DNA of 64,000 nucleotides. Source: Pseudomonas viridiflava (GTDB lineage Bacteria; Pseudomonadota; Gammaproteobacteria; Pseudomonadales; Pseudomonadaceae). Where the stretch lies: assembly GCF_900590885.1 (NCBI RefSeq), contig NZ_UUON01000048.1, positions 62,001 through 126,000 on the forward strand, read 5' to 3'. This document shows positions 16,030-28,263 of this stretch, piece by piece (position 1 is the stretch's first letter; every line of letters starts with the position of its first letter). The notes under the pieces were generated by a model. That model worked only from the letters and a program-made list of their open reading frames with translations, ran no database searches and was not told where the DNA came from. The position numbers and the translations under genes were made by a program.

Positions 16030-16061
16030 AGCACGAAGCCTGGAAGACCCAGGCTTGTGCT
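16030..16061 (-). other. Stem-loop between eno and ftsB
   Basis: AGCAC and AGCCTGG pair with CCAGGCT and GTGCT around a 5-nt loop, giving 12 pairs with a small internal bulge. No T-run follows, so it may be an mRNA-stabilising or processing structure rather than a terminator. Confidence 0.5.
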
Positions 16062-16142
16062 TGATAGCCATCAGATTAGCGGCGAATTACACACTGTCGT
16101 GAGTTTTCCGACGCAATCCGCTGACTTTTTAACATTTACCAA

Positions 16143-17432
16143 TCAGCCGCGAAACTCGCCGCGACCGTTGTACTTGGCTTTGCCGGCCAGTTGCTCTTCG
16201 ATACGCAGCAATTGGTTGTACTTGGAGACGCGGTCGGAACGGCACAGGGAGCCGGTCTTGATCTGGCCAGCCGAGGTGCCCACGGCCAGGTCGGCAATGG
16301 TCGAATCTTCGGTTTCGCCGGAGCGGTGCGAGATCACGGCAGTGTAGCCCGCCGCCTTGGCCATCTGGATGGCTTCCAGGGTTTCGGTCAGGGTGCCGAT
16401 CTGGTTGAACTTGATCAGGATCGAGTTGGCGATCTTTTTGTCGATGCCTTCTTTCAGGATCTTGGTGTTGGTCACGAACAGGTCGTCGCCCACCAGCTGG
16501 ACTTTCTCGCCGATCTTGTCGGTGAGGATTTTCCAGCCGTCCCAATCGGACTCGTCCAGGCCGTCTTCGATCGAGATGATCGGGTAGCGCTGGGTCAGGC
16601 CTTTCAGGTAGTCAGCGAAACCTTCGGAGTTGAACACCTGACCTTCGCCGGACAGGTTGTACTTGCCATCTTCGTAGAACTCGCTGGCCGCGCAGTCCAG
16701 GGCCAGGGTCACGTCGGTGCCCAGCTTGTAGCCAGCGTTGGCCACGGCTTCGGAGATCACTTTGAGTGCATCTTCGTTGGACGCCAGGTTTGGCGCGAAG
16801 CCACCTTCGTCACCGACCGCAGTGCTCAGGCCACGGGCCTTCAGCACAGCCTTGAGGTGATGGAAAATCTCGGTGCCCATGCGCAGGCCTTCGGAGAAGG
16901 TCTTGGCGCCAACCGGCTGCACCATGAATTCCTGGATGTCGACGTTGTTATCGGCGTGCTCGCCACCGTTGATGATGTTCATCATCGGCACCGGCATCGA
17001 GTACACACCCGGGGTGCCGTTCAGGTTGGCGATGTGGGCGTACAGCGGCAGGTCCTGGTCCTGTGCGGCGGCCTTGGCAGCGGCCAGGGACACGGCGAGG
17101 ATGGCGTTGGCGCCCAGGCTGCCTTTGTTTTCGGTGCCGTCGAGCTTGATCATCGCGTGGTCCAGGGCTTTCTGGTCCAGCGGGTCCTTGCCCAGCAACA
17201 GGTCACGGATCGGGCCGTTGATGTTGGCTACAGCCTTGAGTACACCCTTGCCCAGGTAACGGCTCTTGTCGCCATCACGCAGTTCCAGCGCTTCGCGCGA
17301 ACCGGTGGAAGCACCGGACGGCGCGCAGGCGCTGCCGATGATGCCGTTATCGAGAAGCACGTCGGCTTCGACGGTGGGGTTGCCACGGGAGTCGAGAACT
17401 TCACGACCTTTGATGTCGACGATTTTTGCCAT
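16143..17432 (-). CDS. eno: Enolase
   Basis: I chose the ATG at 17430-17432 (429 residues, beginning MAKIVDIKGREVLDSRGNP), the family start; it has TTGGAG upstream. The enzyme interconverts 2-phosphoglycerate and phosphoenolpyruvate and is also a degradosome partner in many proteobacteria. The signature LVGDDLFVTN, the catalytic Lys region (SILIKFNQIGTL) and the loop SHRSGETEDSTIADLAVG are present. It lies between kdsA and ftsB in the conserved pyrG-kdsA-eno-ftsB-ispD order. Confidence 0.98.
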   Translation of the reverse strand: MAKIVDIKGREVLDSRGNPTVEADVLLDNGIIGSACAPSGASTGSREALELRDGDKSRYLGKGVLKAVANINGPIRDLLLGKDPLDQKALDHAMIKLDGTENKGSLGANAILAVSLAAAKAAAQDQDLPLYAHIANLNGTPGVYSMPVPMMNIINGGEHADNNVDIQEFMVQPVGAKTFSEGLRMGTEIFHHLKAVLKARGLSTAVGDEGGFAPNLASNEDALKVISEAVANAGYKLGTDVTLALDCAASEFYEDGKYNLSGEGQVFNSEGFADYLKGLTQRYPIISIEDGLDESDWDGWKILTDKIGEKVQLVGDDLFVTNTKILKEGIDKKIANSILIKFNQIGTLTETLEAIQMAKAAGYTAVISHRSGETEDSTIADLAVGTSAGQIKTGSLCRSDRVSKYNQLLRIEEQLAGKAKYNGRGEFRG

Positions 17433-17532
17433 TGTTGTAAACACTCCAAAGTTGACGAAAACGACGCAGCTGAAGGGAATCTTTTGACCGACCGCAAGGG
17501 TGGAACAACGGGGCAGGCTTGCAGGCGACAAG

Positions 17533-17554
17533 GCTCAGGCCCGCAGGCCTGAGC
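17533..17554. other. 9-bp perfect stem-loop between kdsA and eno
   Basis: GCTCAGGCC (17533-17541) pairs with GGCCTGAGC (17546-17554) around a 4-nt loop. Neither strand has a following T-run. It lies between the kdsA stop and the eno leader. Confidence 0.5.
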
Positions 17555-17589
17555 GTAAAGCGTGGGAAAGTCTACCGGAGAAACGACGC

Positions 17590-18435
17590 TTACGCGGTCT
17601 CTACCGTCGGAAAACTCTTGACCAGTTCGTCCAATTGCTTGAGCTGGGCCAGGAATGGCTCCAGTTTGTCCAGGCGCAGGGCGCATGGGCCGTCGCATTT
17701 GGCGTTGTCCGGGTCTGGGTGGGCTTCCAGGAAGAGGCCCGCCAGGGACTGGCTGATGCCGGCCTTGGCCAGGTCCAGCACCTGGGCACGGCGCCCGCCA
17801 GCGGAATCGGCGCGACCACCGGGCATTTGCAGCGCGTGGGTCACGTCGAAGAACACCGGGTATTCGAACTGTTTCATGATGCCGAAACCGAGCATGTCCA
17901 CCACGAGGTTGTTGTAGCCGAAGCTTGAACCGCGCTCGCAGAGGATCAACTGGTCGTTACCCGCTTCCACGCACTTGCTCAGGATGTGTTTCATTTCCTG
18001 GGGCGCGAGGAACTGGGCTTTCTTGATATTGATCACAGCGCCGGTCTTGGCCATCGCAACGACCAGGTCGGTCTGGCGCGACAGGAAGGCCGGCAGCTGG
18101 ATGATGTCGCACACCTCGGCGACCACGGCAGCCTGTTCAGGCTCGTGGACGTCGGTGATGATCGGCACGCCGAAGGCTTGCTTGATGTCCTGGAAGATCC
18201 GCATGCCTTCTTCAAGGCCCGGGCCGCGATAGGAGGTCACGGACGAACGGTTGGCCTTGTCGAAGCTGGCCTTGAACACGTAAGGGATACCGAGTTTCTC
18301 GGTGACCTTTACATACTCTTCACAGACCTGCATCGCCATGTCACGGCTTTCCAGTACGTTCATGCCGCCGAACAGCACCATGGGCTTGTCGTTGGCAATC
18401 TCGATGTCGCCTACGCGAATGATCTTCTGGGCCAT
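17590..18435 (-). CDS. kdsA: 3-deoxy-8-phosphooctulonate synthase (KDO8P synthase)
   Basis: I chose the ATG at 18433-18435 (281 residues, MAQKIIRVGDIEI), 5 bp after the pyrG stop; the longer reading runs into pyrG. The enzyme condenses arabinose 5-phosphate with phosphoenolpyruvate to KDO 8-phosphate, the precursor of the inner-core LPS sugar KDO. Conserved segments include KASFDKANRSS, TDVHEP and VFFDVTHALQMPGG. Its position after pyrG (CTP synthase) suits the pathway, since KDO is activated with CTP. Confidence 0.98.
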   Translation of the reverse strand: MAQKIIRVGDIEIANDKPMVLFGGMNVLESRDMAMQVCEEYVKVTEKLGIPYVFKASFDKANRSSVTSYRGPGLEEGMRIFQDIKQAFGVPIITDVHEPEQAAVVAEVCDIIQLPAFLSRQTDLVVAMAKTGAVINIKKAQFLAPQEMKHILSKCVEAGNDQLILCERGSSFGYNNLVVDMLGFGIMKQFEYPVFFDVTHALQMPGGRADSAGGRRAQVLDLAKAGISQSLAGLFLEAHPDPDNAKCDGPCALRLDKLEPFLAQLKQLDELVKSFPTVETA

Positions 18436-18440
18436 CAGGG

Positions 18441-20072
18441 TTACGCCTTCTTCTGATGTTGCGTCAGTGCTGCTTTGACGAAACCGCTGAACAACGGGTG
18501 ACCGTCGCGCGGCGTCGAGGTGAACTCCGGGTGGAACTGGCAAGCGACGAACCATGGATGATCCGGTGCCTCGACCACTTCAACCAGCGCGCCATCACCG
18601 GAGCGCCCGGAGATTTTCAGGCCGGCCTCTTTGATTTGCGGCAGCAGGTTGTTGTTCACTTCGTAGCGGTGACGGTGACGCTCGACGATCACGTCCTTGC
18701 CGTAGCAATCGTGAACCAGCGAGCCCGGCTCCAGCAGGCAATCCTGTGCGCCAAGGCGCATGGTGCCGCCCAGGTCGGAGCTTTCGGTGCGGGTTTCAAC
18801 GGCGCCGGTGGCGTCTTCCCACTCGGTGATCAGGCCCACGACCGGGTGGCCGCTCTTGCTGTCGAACTCGGTGGAGTTGGCGTCTTTCCAGCCCAGCACG
18901 TTACGGGCGAACTCGATAACGGCCACTTGCATGCCCAGGCAGATGCCCAGGTATGGCACCTTGTTTTCACGAGCGTACTGCACGGCAGTGATCTTGCCTT
19001 CCACGCCACGCAGGCCGAAACCGCCTGGAACGAGGATCGCATCAACGCCTTCGAGCAGCGCGGTGCCCTGGTTCTCGATGTCTTCGGAATCGATGTAGCG
19101 CAGGTTGACCTTGGTGCGGTTGCTGATACCGGCGTGGCTCATCGCTTCGATCAGCGACTTGTACGCGTCCAGCAGCTCCATGTACTTGCCGACCATGGCG
19201 ATGGTGACTTCATGCTCTGGGTTGAGCTTGGCGTCGACCACGGCTTCCCACTCGGAGAGGTCCGCGCCGTTGCACTGCAGGCCGAAACGCTCGACCACAA
19301 AATCGTCCAGGCCTTGCGAATGCAGGATGCCCGGGATCTTGTAGATGGTGTCGGCGTCTTCCAGCGCGATTACCGCACGCTCTTCAACGTTGGTGAATTG
19401 CGCGATCTTGCGACGCGAGGAAATATCGATCGGGTGATCCGAGCGGCACACCAGCACGTCCGGCTGCAGGCCGATGGAACGCAGTTCCTTGACCGAGTGC
19501 TGGGTTGGCTTGGTTTTGGTTTCGCCGGCAGTGGCGATGTACGGCACCAAGGTCAGGTGCATCAGCATCGCGCGCTTGGCGCCGACTTCGAAACGCAACT
19601 GGCGGATGGCTTCGAGGAACGGTTGGGATTCGATGTCACCCACGGTGCCACCGATCTCGACCATCGCCACGTCGGCATCGCCTGCACCCTTGATGATGCG
19701 GCGCTTGATTTCGTCGGTGATGTGCGGGATCACCTGGATGGTTGCACCCAGGTAGTCACCACGGCGCTCTTTGCGCAGCACGTGCTCGTAGACACGGCCG
19801 GTGGTGAAGTTGTTGTTCTGGGTCATGGTCGTGCGGATGAACCGCTCGTAGTGGCCCAGGTCCAGGTCGGTTTCGGCGCCGTCGTGGGTGACGAACACTT
19901 CACCGTGCTGGAACGGGCTCATGGTGCCCGGGTCAACGTTGATGTACGGGTCCAGCTTGAGCATGGTGACTTTAAGCCCCCGCGCCTCCAGGATGGCCGC
20001 CAATGAAGCGGAGGCAATGCCTTTCCCCAATGAAGAAACAACACCGCCCGTGACGAATATGTAGCGCGTCAT
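18441..20072 (-). CDS. pyrG: CTP synthase
   Basis: This 543-residue enzyme aminates UTP to CTP using glutamine and ATP. The N-terminal synthetase domain has the ATP-binding loop VSSLGKGIASASLA. The C-terminal class I glutaminase has the nucleophile motif GICLGMQ (Cys at about residue 378) and the His-Glu pair in CQFHPEFTS. It starts the pyrG-kdsA-eno-ftsB-ispD operon after a 273-bp gap from tilS, which leaves room for a promoter. Confidence 0.98.
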   Translation of the reverse strand: MTRYIFVTGGVVSSLGKGIASASLAAILEARGLKVTMLKLDPYINVDPGTMSPFQHGEVFVTHDGAETDLDLGHYERFIRTTMTQNNNFTTGRVYEHVLRKERRGDYLGATIQVIPHITDEIKRRIIKGAGDADVAMVEIGGTVGDIESQPFLEAIRQLRFEVGAKRAMLMHLTLVPYIATAGETKTKPTQHSVKELRSIGLQPDVLVCRSDHPIDISSRRKIAQFTNVEERAVIALEDADTIYKIPGILHSQGLDDFVVERFGLQCNGADLSEWEAVVDAKLNPEHEVTIAMVGKYMELLDAYKSLIEAMSHAGISNRTKVNLRYIDSEDIENQGTALLEGVDAILVPGGFGLRGVEGKITAVQYARENKVPYLGICLGMQVAVIEFARNVLGWKDANSTEFDSKSGHPVVGLITEWEDATGAVETRTESSDLGGTMRLGAQDCLLEPGSLVHDCYGKDVIVERHRHRYEVNNNLLPQIKEAGLKISGRSGDGALVEVVEAPDHPWFVACQFHPEFTSTPRDGHPLFSGFVKAALTQHQKKA

Positions 20073-20345
20073 GAAAAACCCTAGAAGTCTGCGTTAAAGC
20101 GGTACGAGCCGCCGGGGAAAGCGAAGGAAGGCCGAAGCCCCCGATCACCTGCATTAATCACAGTGCACCTTTCAAAAAAACCGCCGCGTGGTGACAGACC
20201 AGCAATGAAACACCGGTACGTTGATCGCTACACATTTTTTGGAATCGCCCAGCAAAGACTGCTTGGTAATCGGCAACTGCTGCGATTCAGATGAATCCAC
20301 AGAAGTTGTATCAAGAAGGGAGCGTAGTCTACCGGAAAGGCTCTA

Positions 20346-21656
20346 TCAGCTCAAACCTTGATCGCAGGTCTGTGGCATCCAATGTAATTGCCAGCCCTGC
20401 GACGGCATCGGCCATAGCCCCGCAAGGCTTGGCACAGCCAGCAATTGCTCGCCCTGATAAAGCAGCGGCAATCTGCCACGGACGAAGCCCGGCACACCCC
20501 TTTCATTTAGCAGACGCTTCAAGTCACGCCGGCCGCGACCGGGCACATCGATCATCTCGCCGCCTTGTCGATAACGGATCACCAGCGGGCCTCCAGGGGC
20601 CTTGCCGATAAATCTCAGTTGGCCGTTGCCAGGTAACTCTAGTGGTTTTTGCGGATCGGGCCAGCTCAAATCTGCGTCGGAAAATGTCGACCAACTGGAG
20701 GGCAACCACCAGATGCGATCGCCGCATCGGTGCAACTCACCATCGGCCAGGCGCCATAAGGGTTGTGCATCGGCCTTGGCATCCCGTAGGGAATGCCAAC
20801 TGGCCCAATGGTCGCTGTCGGGTAGACGGGTAAGCGGGTTCAGCCAGTGACGCAGGGCGTTGCGCTGGCGCGCGTCGGAAAGCTCGCGTAGTGGCGCAAG
20901 GGCCAAGGACGGCAAGGGCAACCAGGGAAAGGGCGAGGGTTGATCGGCGGCTGCGCGGTCGAGCAGTGCCAACTCATCCAGCAGGCCCTGGGCTTCGCTC
21001 AGGTGATCGGCGCTGCGGGCCAGGCTGGACACGGCCTGTGGCCAGCGTTCGGCCAGCACTGGCAGCACGCGATGGCGCAGGTAATTGCGGGAGAAGCGTG
21101 GGTCGGCGTTGGAGGGGTCTTCAATCCATTTGAGCTGATGCTCTTGGGCGTAGGCTTCCAGCTCAGCGCGCGAGGCATCCAGCAGCGGCCGCACCAGGTG
21201 CCCGGCCGCCAACGGACGCCGCGCAGGCATGGCCGCCAACCCGCGCACCCCGGCGCCACGCAGCAGGCGGAATAACAGGGTTTCGGCCTGGTCGTCACGA
21301 TGCTGGCCGGTGAGCATCACCTCCCCTGCCCCGAGCACCTCGGCGAACGCCTGGTAACGCGCATCACGGGCGGCACGCTCAAGGCTTGCGCCCGGTTGGA
21401 CTTGCACACGCATGACCTGCAAGGGCACGCCGAGACTGTCACAGATTGATTGGCAGTGTTCGGGCCAGGCATCAGCGGCCGTTTGCAGGCCGTGGTGAAC
21501 ATGCACAGCACGCAGAGGTGGAATATTTGCCAGAGAAGCGAGGAGATGCAGCAGGACGGTGGAATCGAGGCCGCCAGAAAAGGCGACATGCCAGACCGGG
21601 GCGTCGCGCCACGGGGCGAGAGTTTGCAGGAGTTGGGCGGAAAGCACTGGTTTCAT
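20346..21656 (-). CDS. tilS: tRNA(Ile)-lysidine synthase
   Basis: This 436-residue enzyme ligates lysine to C34 of the tRNA-Ile that reads AUA, changing both its codon and amino-acid specificity. The N-type ATP pyrophosphatase loop SGGLDST is at 27-33. The C-terminal substrate-binding and TilS-C regions follow (LLNERGVPGFVRGRLPLLY). A REPIN separates it from accA upstream, and 273 bp without recognised features separate it from pyrG. Confidence 0.96.
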   Translation of the reverse strand: MKPVLSAQLLQTLAPWRDAPVWHVAFSGGLDSTVLLHLLASLANIPPLRAVHVHHGLQTAADAWPEHCQSICDSLGVPLQVMRVQVQPGASLERAARDARYQAFAEVLGAGEVMLTGQHRDDQAETLLFRLLRGAGVRGLAAMPARRPLAAGHLVRPLLDASRAELEAYAQEHQLKWIEDPSNADPRFSRNYLRHRVLPVLAERWPQAVSSLARSADHLSEAQGLLDELALLDRAAADQPSPFPWLPLPSLALAPLRELSDARQRNALRHWLNPLTRLPDSDHWASWHSLRDAKADAQPLWRLADGELHRCGDRIWWLPSSWSTFSDADLSWPDPQKPLELPGNGQLRFIGKAPGGPLVIRYRQGGEMIDVPGRGRRDLKRLLNERGVPGFVRGRLPLLYQGEQLLAVPSLAGLWPMPSQGWQLHWMPQTCDQGLS

Positions 21657-21709
21657 CAGATGTTACCGCCGCAAATCTGGAATACGTTGGCCAAGCATAC
21701 ACAAAGCAA

Positions 21710-21801
21710 ATGTGGGAGGGAGCTTGCTCCCGATTGCTGAGTGTCAGTCAATGTATCTGGTGACTGAACCACTGCTATCGGGGGCAAGCCCCCTCCCACA
21801 T
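21710..21801. repeat. REPIN copy B, with a compensated left unit
   Basis: A paired inverted REP lies between the accA stop and the tilS start. The left unit reads GGGAGCTTGCTCCC where other copies read GGGGGCTTGCCCCC: both arms of the small internal stem are changed together, so pairing is kept. The right unit is standard. Confidence 0.9.
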
Positions 21802-21817
21802 TGGTACCGCTGCGACT

Positions 21818-22765
21818 TTAGAGACCGTAGCTCATCAGGCGCTCGTAACGACGGGCCAGCAGCGCTTCGTTATCCAACTTCTTGAGCATCGCCAGTTGCG
21901 AACCCAGCTCGGCACGGATGGTCGCAGCAGCCGCAGCCGGGTCGCGGTGCGCGCCGCCCAATGGCTCGGCGATGACTTTATCGACGATGCCCAGGCCCTT
22001 GAGGCGATCGGCAGTGATGCCCATGGCTTCGGCAGCGTCCGGGGCCTTTTCAGCGGTTTTCCACAGGATCGAGGCGCAACCTTCCGGCGAGATCACCGCG
22101 TAGGTCGAATATTGCAGCATGTTCAGCTGGTCGCACACGCCAATCGCCAGTGCACCGCCGGAACCACCTTCACCGATCACGGTGGCGATGATCGGAGTTT
22201 TCAGGCGCGACATGACACGCAGGTTCCAGGCAATCGCTTCGCTCTGGTTGCGCTCTTCGGCGTCAATGCCCGGGTAGGCACCCGGGGTGTCGATGAAGGT
22301 CAGGATCGGCATCTTGAAGCGCTCGGCCATTTCCATCAGGCGGCACGCCTTGCGGTAGCCCTCAGGACGCGGCATACCGAAGTTGCGGCGCACTTTCTCG
22401 CGCACTTCACGACCTTTCTGGTGACCGATCACCATCACTGGCTGGTCGTCCAGGCGAGCGATACCACCCACGATGGCCGCATCGTCGGAGAAATGGCGGT
22501 CGCCATGCAGCTCGTCAAACTCGGTGAAAATGTGCTGAATGTAGTCCAGGGTGTACGGACGGCGCGGGTGGCGGGCCAAGCGCGCGATCTGCCAGCTGGT
22601 CAGCTTGCCGAAGATGTCTTCGGTGAGCGTGCTGCTCTTGTCTTGCAGGCGAGCGATCTCATCGCCGATATTCAGCGAATTGTCATTGCCGACCAGGCGC
22701 AGTTCTTCAATCTTGGCTTGCAGGTCAGCGATCGGCTGTTCGAAATCAAGAAAATTCGGGTTCAT
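21818..22765 (-). CDS. accA: Acetyl-CoA carboxylase carboxyltransferase subunit alpha
   Basis: This 315-residue cytoplasmic protein pairs with AccD to transfer the carboxyl group from biotin to acetyl-CoA, the committed step of fatty acid synthesis. It begins MNPNFLDFEQPIADLQAKI and carries the crotonase-like core (FIDTPGAYPGIDAEERNQSE, GEGGSGGALAI). It follows dnaE in the conserved lpxB-rnhB-dnaE-accA order. The 129-bp gap to dnaE holds a GGCCAGG/CCTGGCC inverted repeat without a T-run. Confidence 0.98.
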   Translation of the reverse strand: MNPNFLDFEQPIADLQAKIEELRLVGNDNSLNIGDEIARLQDKSSTLTEDIFGKLTSWQIARLARHPRRPYTLDYIQHIFTEFDELHGDRHFSDDAAIVGGIARLDDQPVMVIGHQKGREVREKVRRNFGMPRPEGYRKACRLMEMAERFKMPILTFIDTPGAYPGIDAEERNQSEAIAWNLRVMSRLKTPIIATVIGEGGSGGALAIGVCDQLNMLQYSTYAVISPEGCASILWKTAEKAPDAAEAMGITADRLKGLGIVDKVIAEPLGGAHRDPAAAAATIRAELGSQLAMLKKLDNEALLARRYERLMSYGL

Positions 22766-22894
22766 AAGCGTCCGTCTTGGGTCGACGGCCAGGGCGTGCC
22801 TGGCCAGCCGGTGGTCTATTCGCGCCCTACCTTAAGGGAGAGGCGCGGTTAGGTCGAGATTAAATGTTCAGCCGAGGTCAGACATATCTGACCG

Positions 22895-26416
<3,522 letters not shown>

Positions 26417-26445
26417 AAAGATCCTGTCTTGATACATGGAAACAA

Positions 26446-26471
26446 CAAGGCCCGGATTGTACCGGGCCTTG
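26446..26471 (-). terminator. Strong hairpin between rnhB and dnaE
   Basis: CAAGGCCCGG (26446-26455) pairs perfectly over 10 bp with CCGGGCCTTG (26462-26471), with a 6-nt loop. On the minus strand TTGTTT overlaps and follows the 3' arm. The weak T-tract suggests partial termination or attenuation ahead of dnaE. Confidence 0.55.
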
Positions 26472-26492
26472 GCAAAAACATCAGCCTCGCGA

Positions 26493-27125
26493 CTAAACCT
26501 CGCTGAGGTTCTCGCGCAGCTCATACGCCTGGCGCACCGGGGCGAACGAGCGGCGATGGATCGGCGTAGGGCCGAGTCGCGCCAGGGCTTCCAGATGAAC
26601 GGGCGTCGGGTAGCCTTTGTGGCCGCCGATGCCGTAGCCCGGGTAGATCAATTCGAACGCGGCCATTTCACGGTCACGGCTGACCTTGGCCAGGATCGAG
26701 GCGGCGGCGATGGCCGGCACCTTGCTGTCACCCTTGACCACCGCCTCGGCCGGCATCGCCAGCTTGGGGCAGCGGTTGCCGTCGATCATCGCCAGCTTGG
26801 GCTTGATGTGCAGGCCTTCCACCGCGCGCTGCATGGCCAGCATGGTGGCGTGCAGGATGTTCAGTTCGTCGATTTCTTCGACCTCGGCCCGAGCGATATG
26901 CCAACTCAGGGCTTTTTCACAGATTTCGTCGTAGAGTTTTTCGCGACGCGCTTCGGTGAGTTTCTTCGAGTCGTTAAGGCCGAGGATCGGACGGTTCGGA
27001 TCGAGGATCACCGCCGCCGTCACCACCGCACCGCACAACGGGCCACGCCCTACTTCGTCAACGCCGGCCACCAGTTCGTGGGCGTCGGCAACCAGACTGA
27101 AATCCAGGCCCATTTGCGCACTCAT
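26493..27125 (-). CDS. rnhB: Ribonuclease HII
   Basis: This 210-residue enzyme cuts RNA in RNA-DNA hybrids and starts removal of single ribonucleotides from DNA. The catalytic motif AGVDEVGRGPLCG, the MIDGN motif and the downstream acidic residues are present. It overlaps lpxB by 4 bp. The start could also be the Met at residue 5 (MGLDFSLV); the longer form matches the coupling with lpxB. Confidence 0.96.
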   Translation of the reverse strand: MSAQMGLDFSLVADAHELVAGVDEVGRGPLCGAVVTAAVILDPNRPILGLNDSKKLTEARREKLYDEICEKALSWHIARAEVEEIDELNILHATMLAMQRAVEGLHIKPKLAMIDGNRCPKLAMPAEAVVKGDSKVPAIAAASILAKVSRDREMAAFELIYPGYGIGGHKGYPTPVHLEALARLGPTPIHRRSFAPVRQAYELRENLSEV

Positions 27126-28261
27126 AAAGCTTCCTGTTGTTGGCCGATCAAGCTCAATACGGCGTCGGCGGCCTGGTTCGAAGCATCGCGACGCAGGGTG
27201 CGATGGATCTCGTCGAAACCACGGGTCTGTTCTTCGCCGTCGTCGATCAAGGGTAGTAGGGTTTTTGCGAGGGCCTCGGGCGTTGCATCGTCCTGCAACA
27301 ACTCCGGCACCAGCAGGCGTTGGGCCAGCAAGTTTGGCAAGGAGATGTAAGGGCTCTTGACCATGCGCTTGAGAATCCAGAATGTCAGCGGCGCCAGGCG
27401 ATAGGCCACGACCATCGGGCGCTTGTACAGCAGCGCCTCCAGGGTGGCAGTGCCCGATGCGATCAACACCGCATCACAGGCCGCCAGGGCCAGGTGCGAC
27501 TGGCCATCGAGCAGGGTCAATGGCAGGCGGCGACCTTCCAGCAGGGTTTCGATCTGCGCGCGCCGTTGCGGGCTGGCGCAGGGCAACACGAAACGCACAC
27601 CCGGCTTCAAGGCTTGCAAGCGCTCGGCAGCGTCGAAAAACACACTGGCCAGGCGGCCGACTTCGCCGCCACGACTGCCCGGCATCAGGGCCACCAGCGG
27701 GCCGTCGGGCAAGCCCAGTTCAGCGCGGGCCGCTGCGCGATCGGCCTGCAGAGGAATGGTGTCGGCAAGGGTATGCCCGACAAACCGCACCGGTACGCCC
27801 TTCTCTTCGTAGAACCTGGCCTCGAACGGCAACAGGGTCAACATCAAATCGCAGCCTTCGCGGATTTTCAGCACGCGCTTTTGCCGCCACGCCCACACGG
27901 ACGGGCTGACGTAGTGCACGGTCTTGATTCCGGCCTGACGCAACTTGAGTTCGATATTGAGGGTGAAATCCGGTGCGTCGATACCGATAAAGACGTCGGG
28001 CTTTTCTTCGATAAGGGTCTGAATCAGCAGCTTGCGGCGGGCCAACAGCTCACGCAGGCGACCCAGCACCTCCACCAACCCCATGACCGACAGGCGCTCC
28101 ATGGGGAAGTAGGACGTGAGGCCTTCGGCCTGCATCAGCGGGCCACCGACACCGATAAACTCTACCGCCGGATGCTGGACCTTGAGGGCCCGCATCAGGC
28201 CTGCGCCCAGAATATCGCCGGAAGCTTCCCCGGCCACCAGCGCGATACGCAGATTGGCCAT
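27122..28261 (-). CDS. lpxB: Lipid-A-disaccharide synthase
   Basis: This 379-residue GT19 glycosyltransferase joins UDP-diacylglucosamine and lipid X to make the lipid A disaccharide at the inner face of the inner membrane. It shows the N-terminal VAGEASGDILGAGLM motif and the central MPGSRGGEVGRL motif of the family. It lies 2 bp after lpxA and overlaps rnhB by 4 bp. Confidence 0.98.
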   Translation of the reverse strand: MANLRIALVAGEASGDILGAGLMRALKVQHPAVEFIGVGGPLMQAEGLTSYFPMERLSVMGLVEVLGRLRELLARRKLLIQTLIEEKPDVFIGIDAPDFTLNIELKLRQAGIKTVHYVSPSVWAWRQKRVLKIREGCDLMLTLLPFEARFYEEKGVPVRFVGHTLADTIPLQADRAAARAELGLPDGPLVALMPGSRGGEVGRLASVFFDAAERLQALKPGVRFVLPCASPQRRAQIETLLEGRRLPLTLLDGQSHLALAACDAVLIASGTATLEALLYKRPMVVAYRLAPLTFWILKRMVKSPYISLPNLLAQRLLVPELLQDDATPEALAKTLLPLIDDGEEQTRGFDEIHRTLRRDASNQAADAVLSLIGQQQEAL

Positions 28262-28263
28262 GA

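Noticed and set aside
18456..20006. 516-codon open frame opposite pyrG
   Set aside because: It is a shadow of an essential, clearly identified gene.
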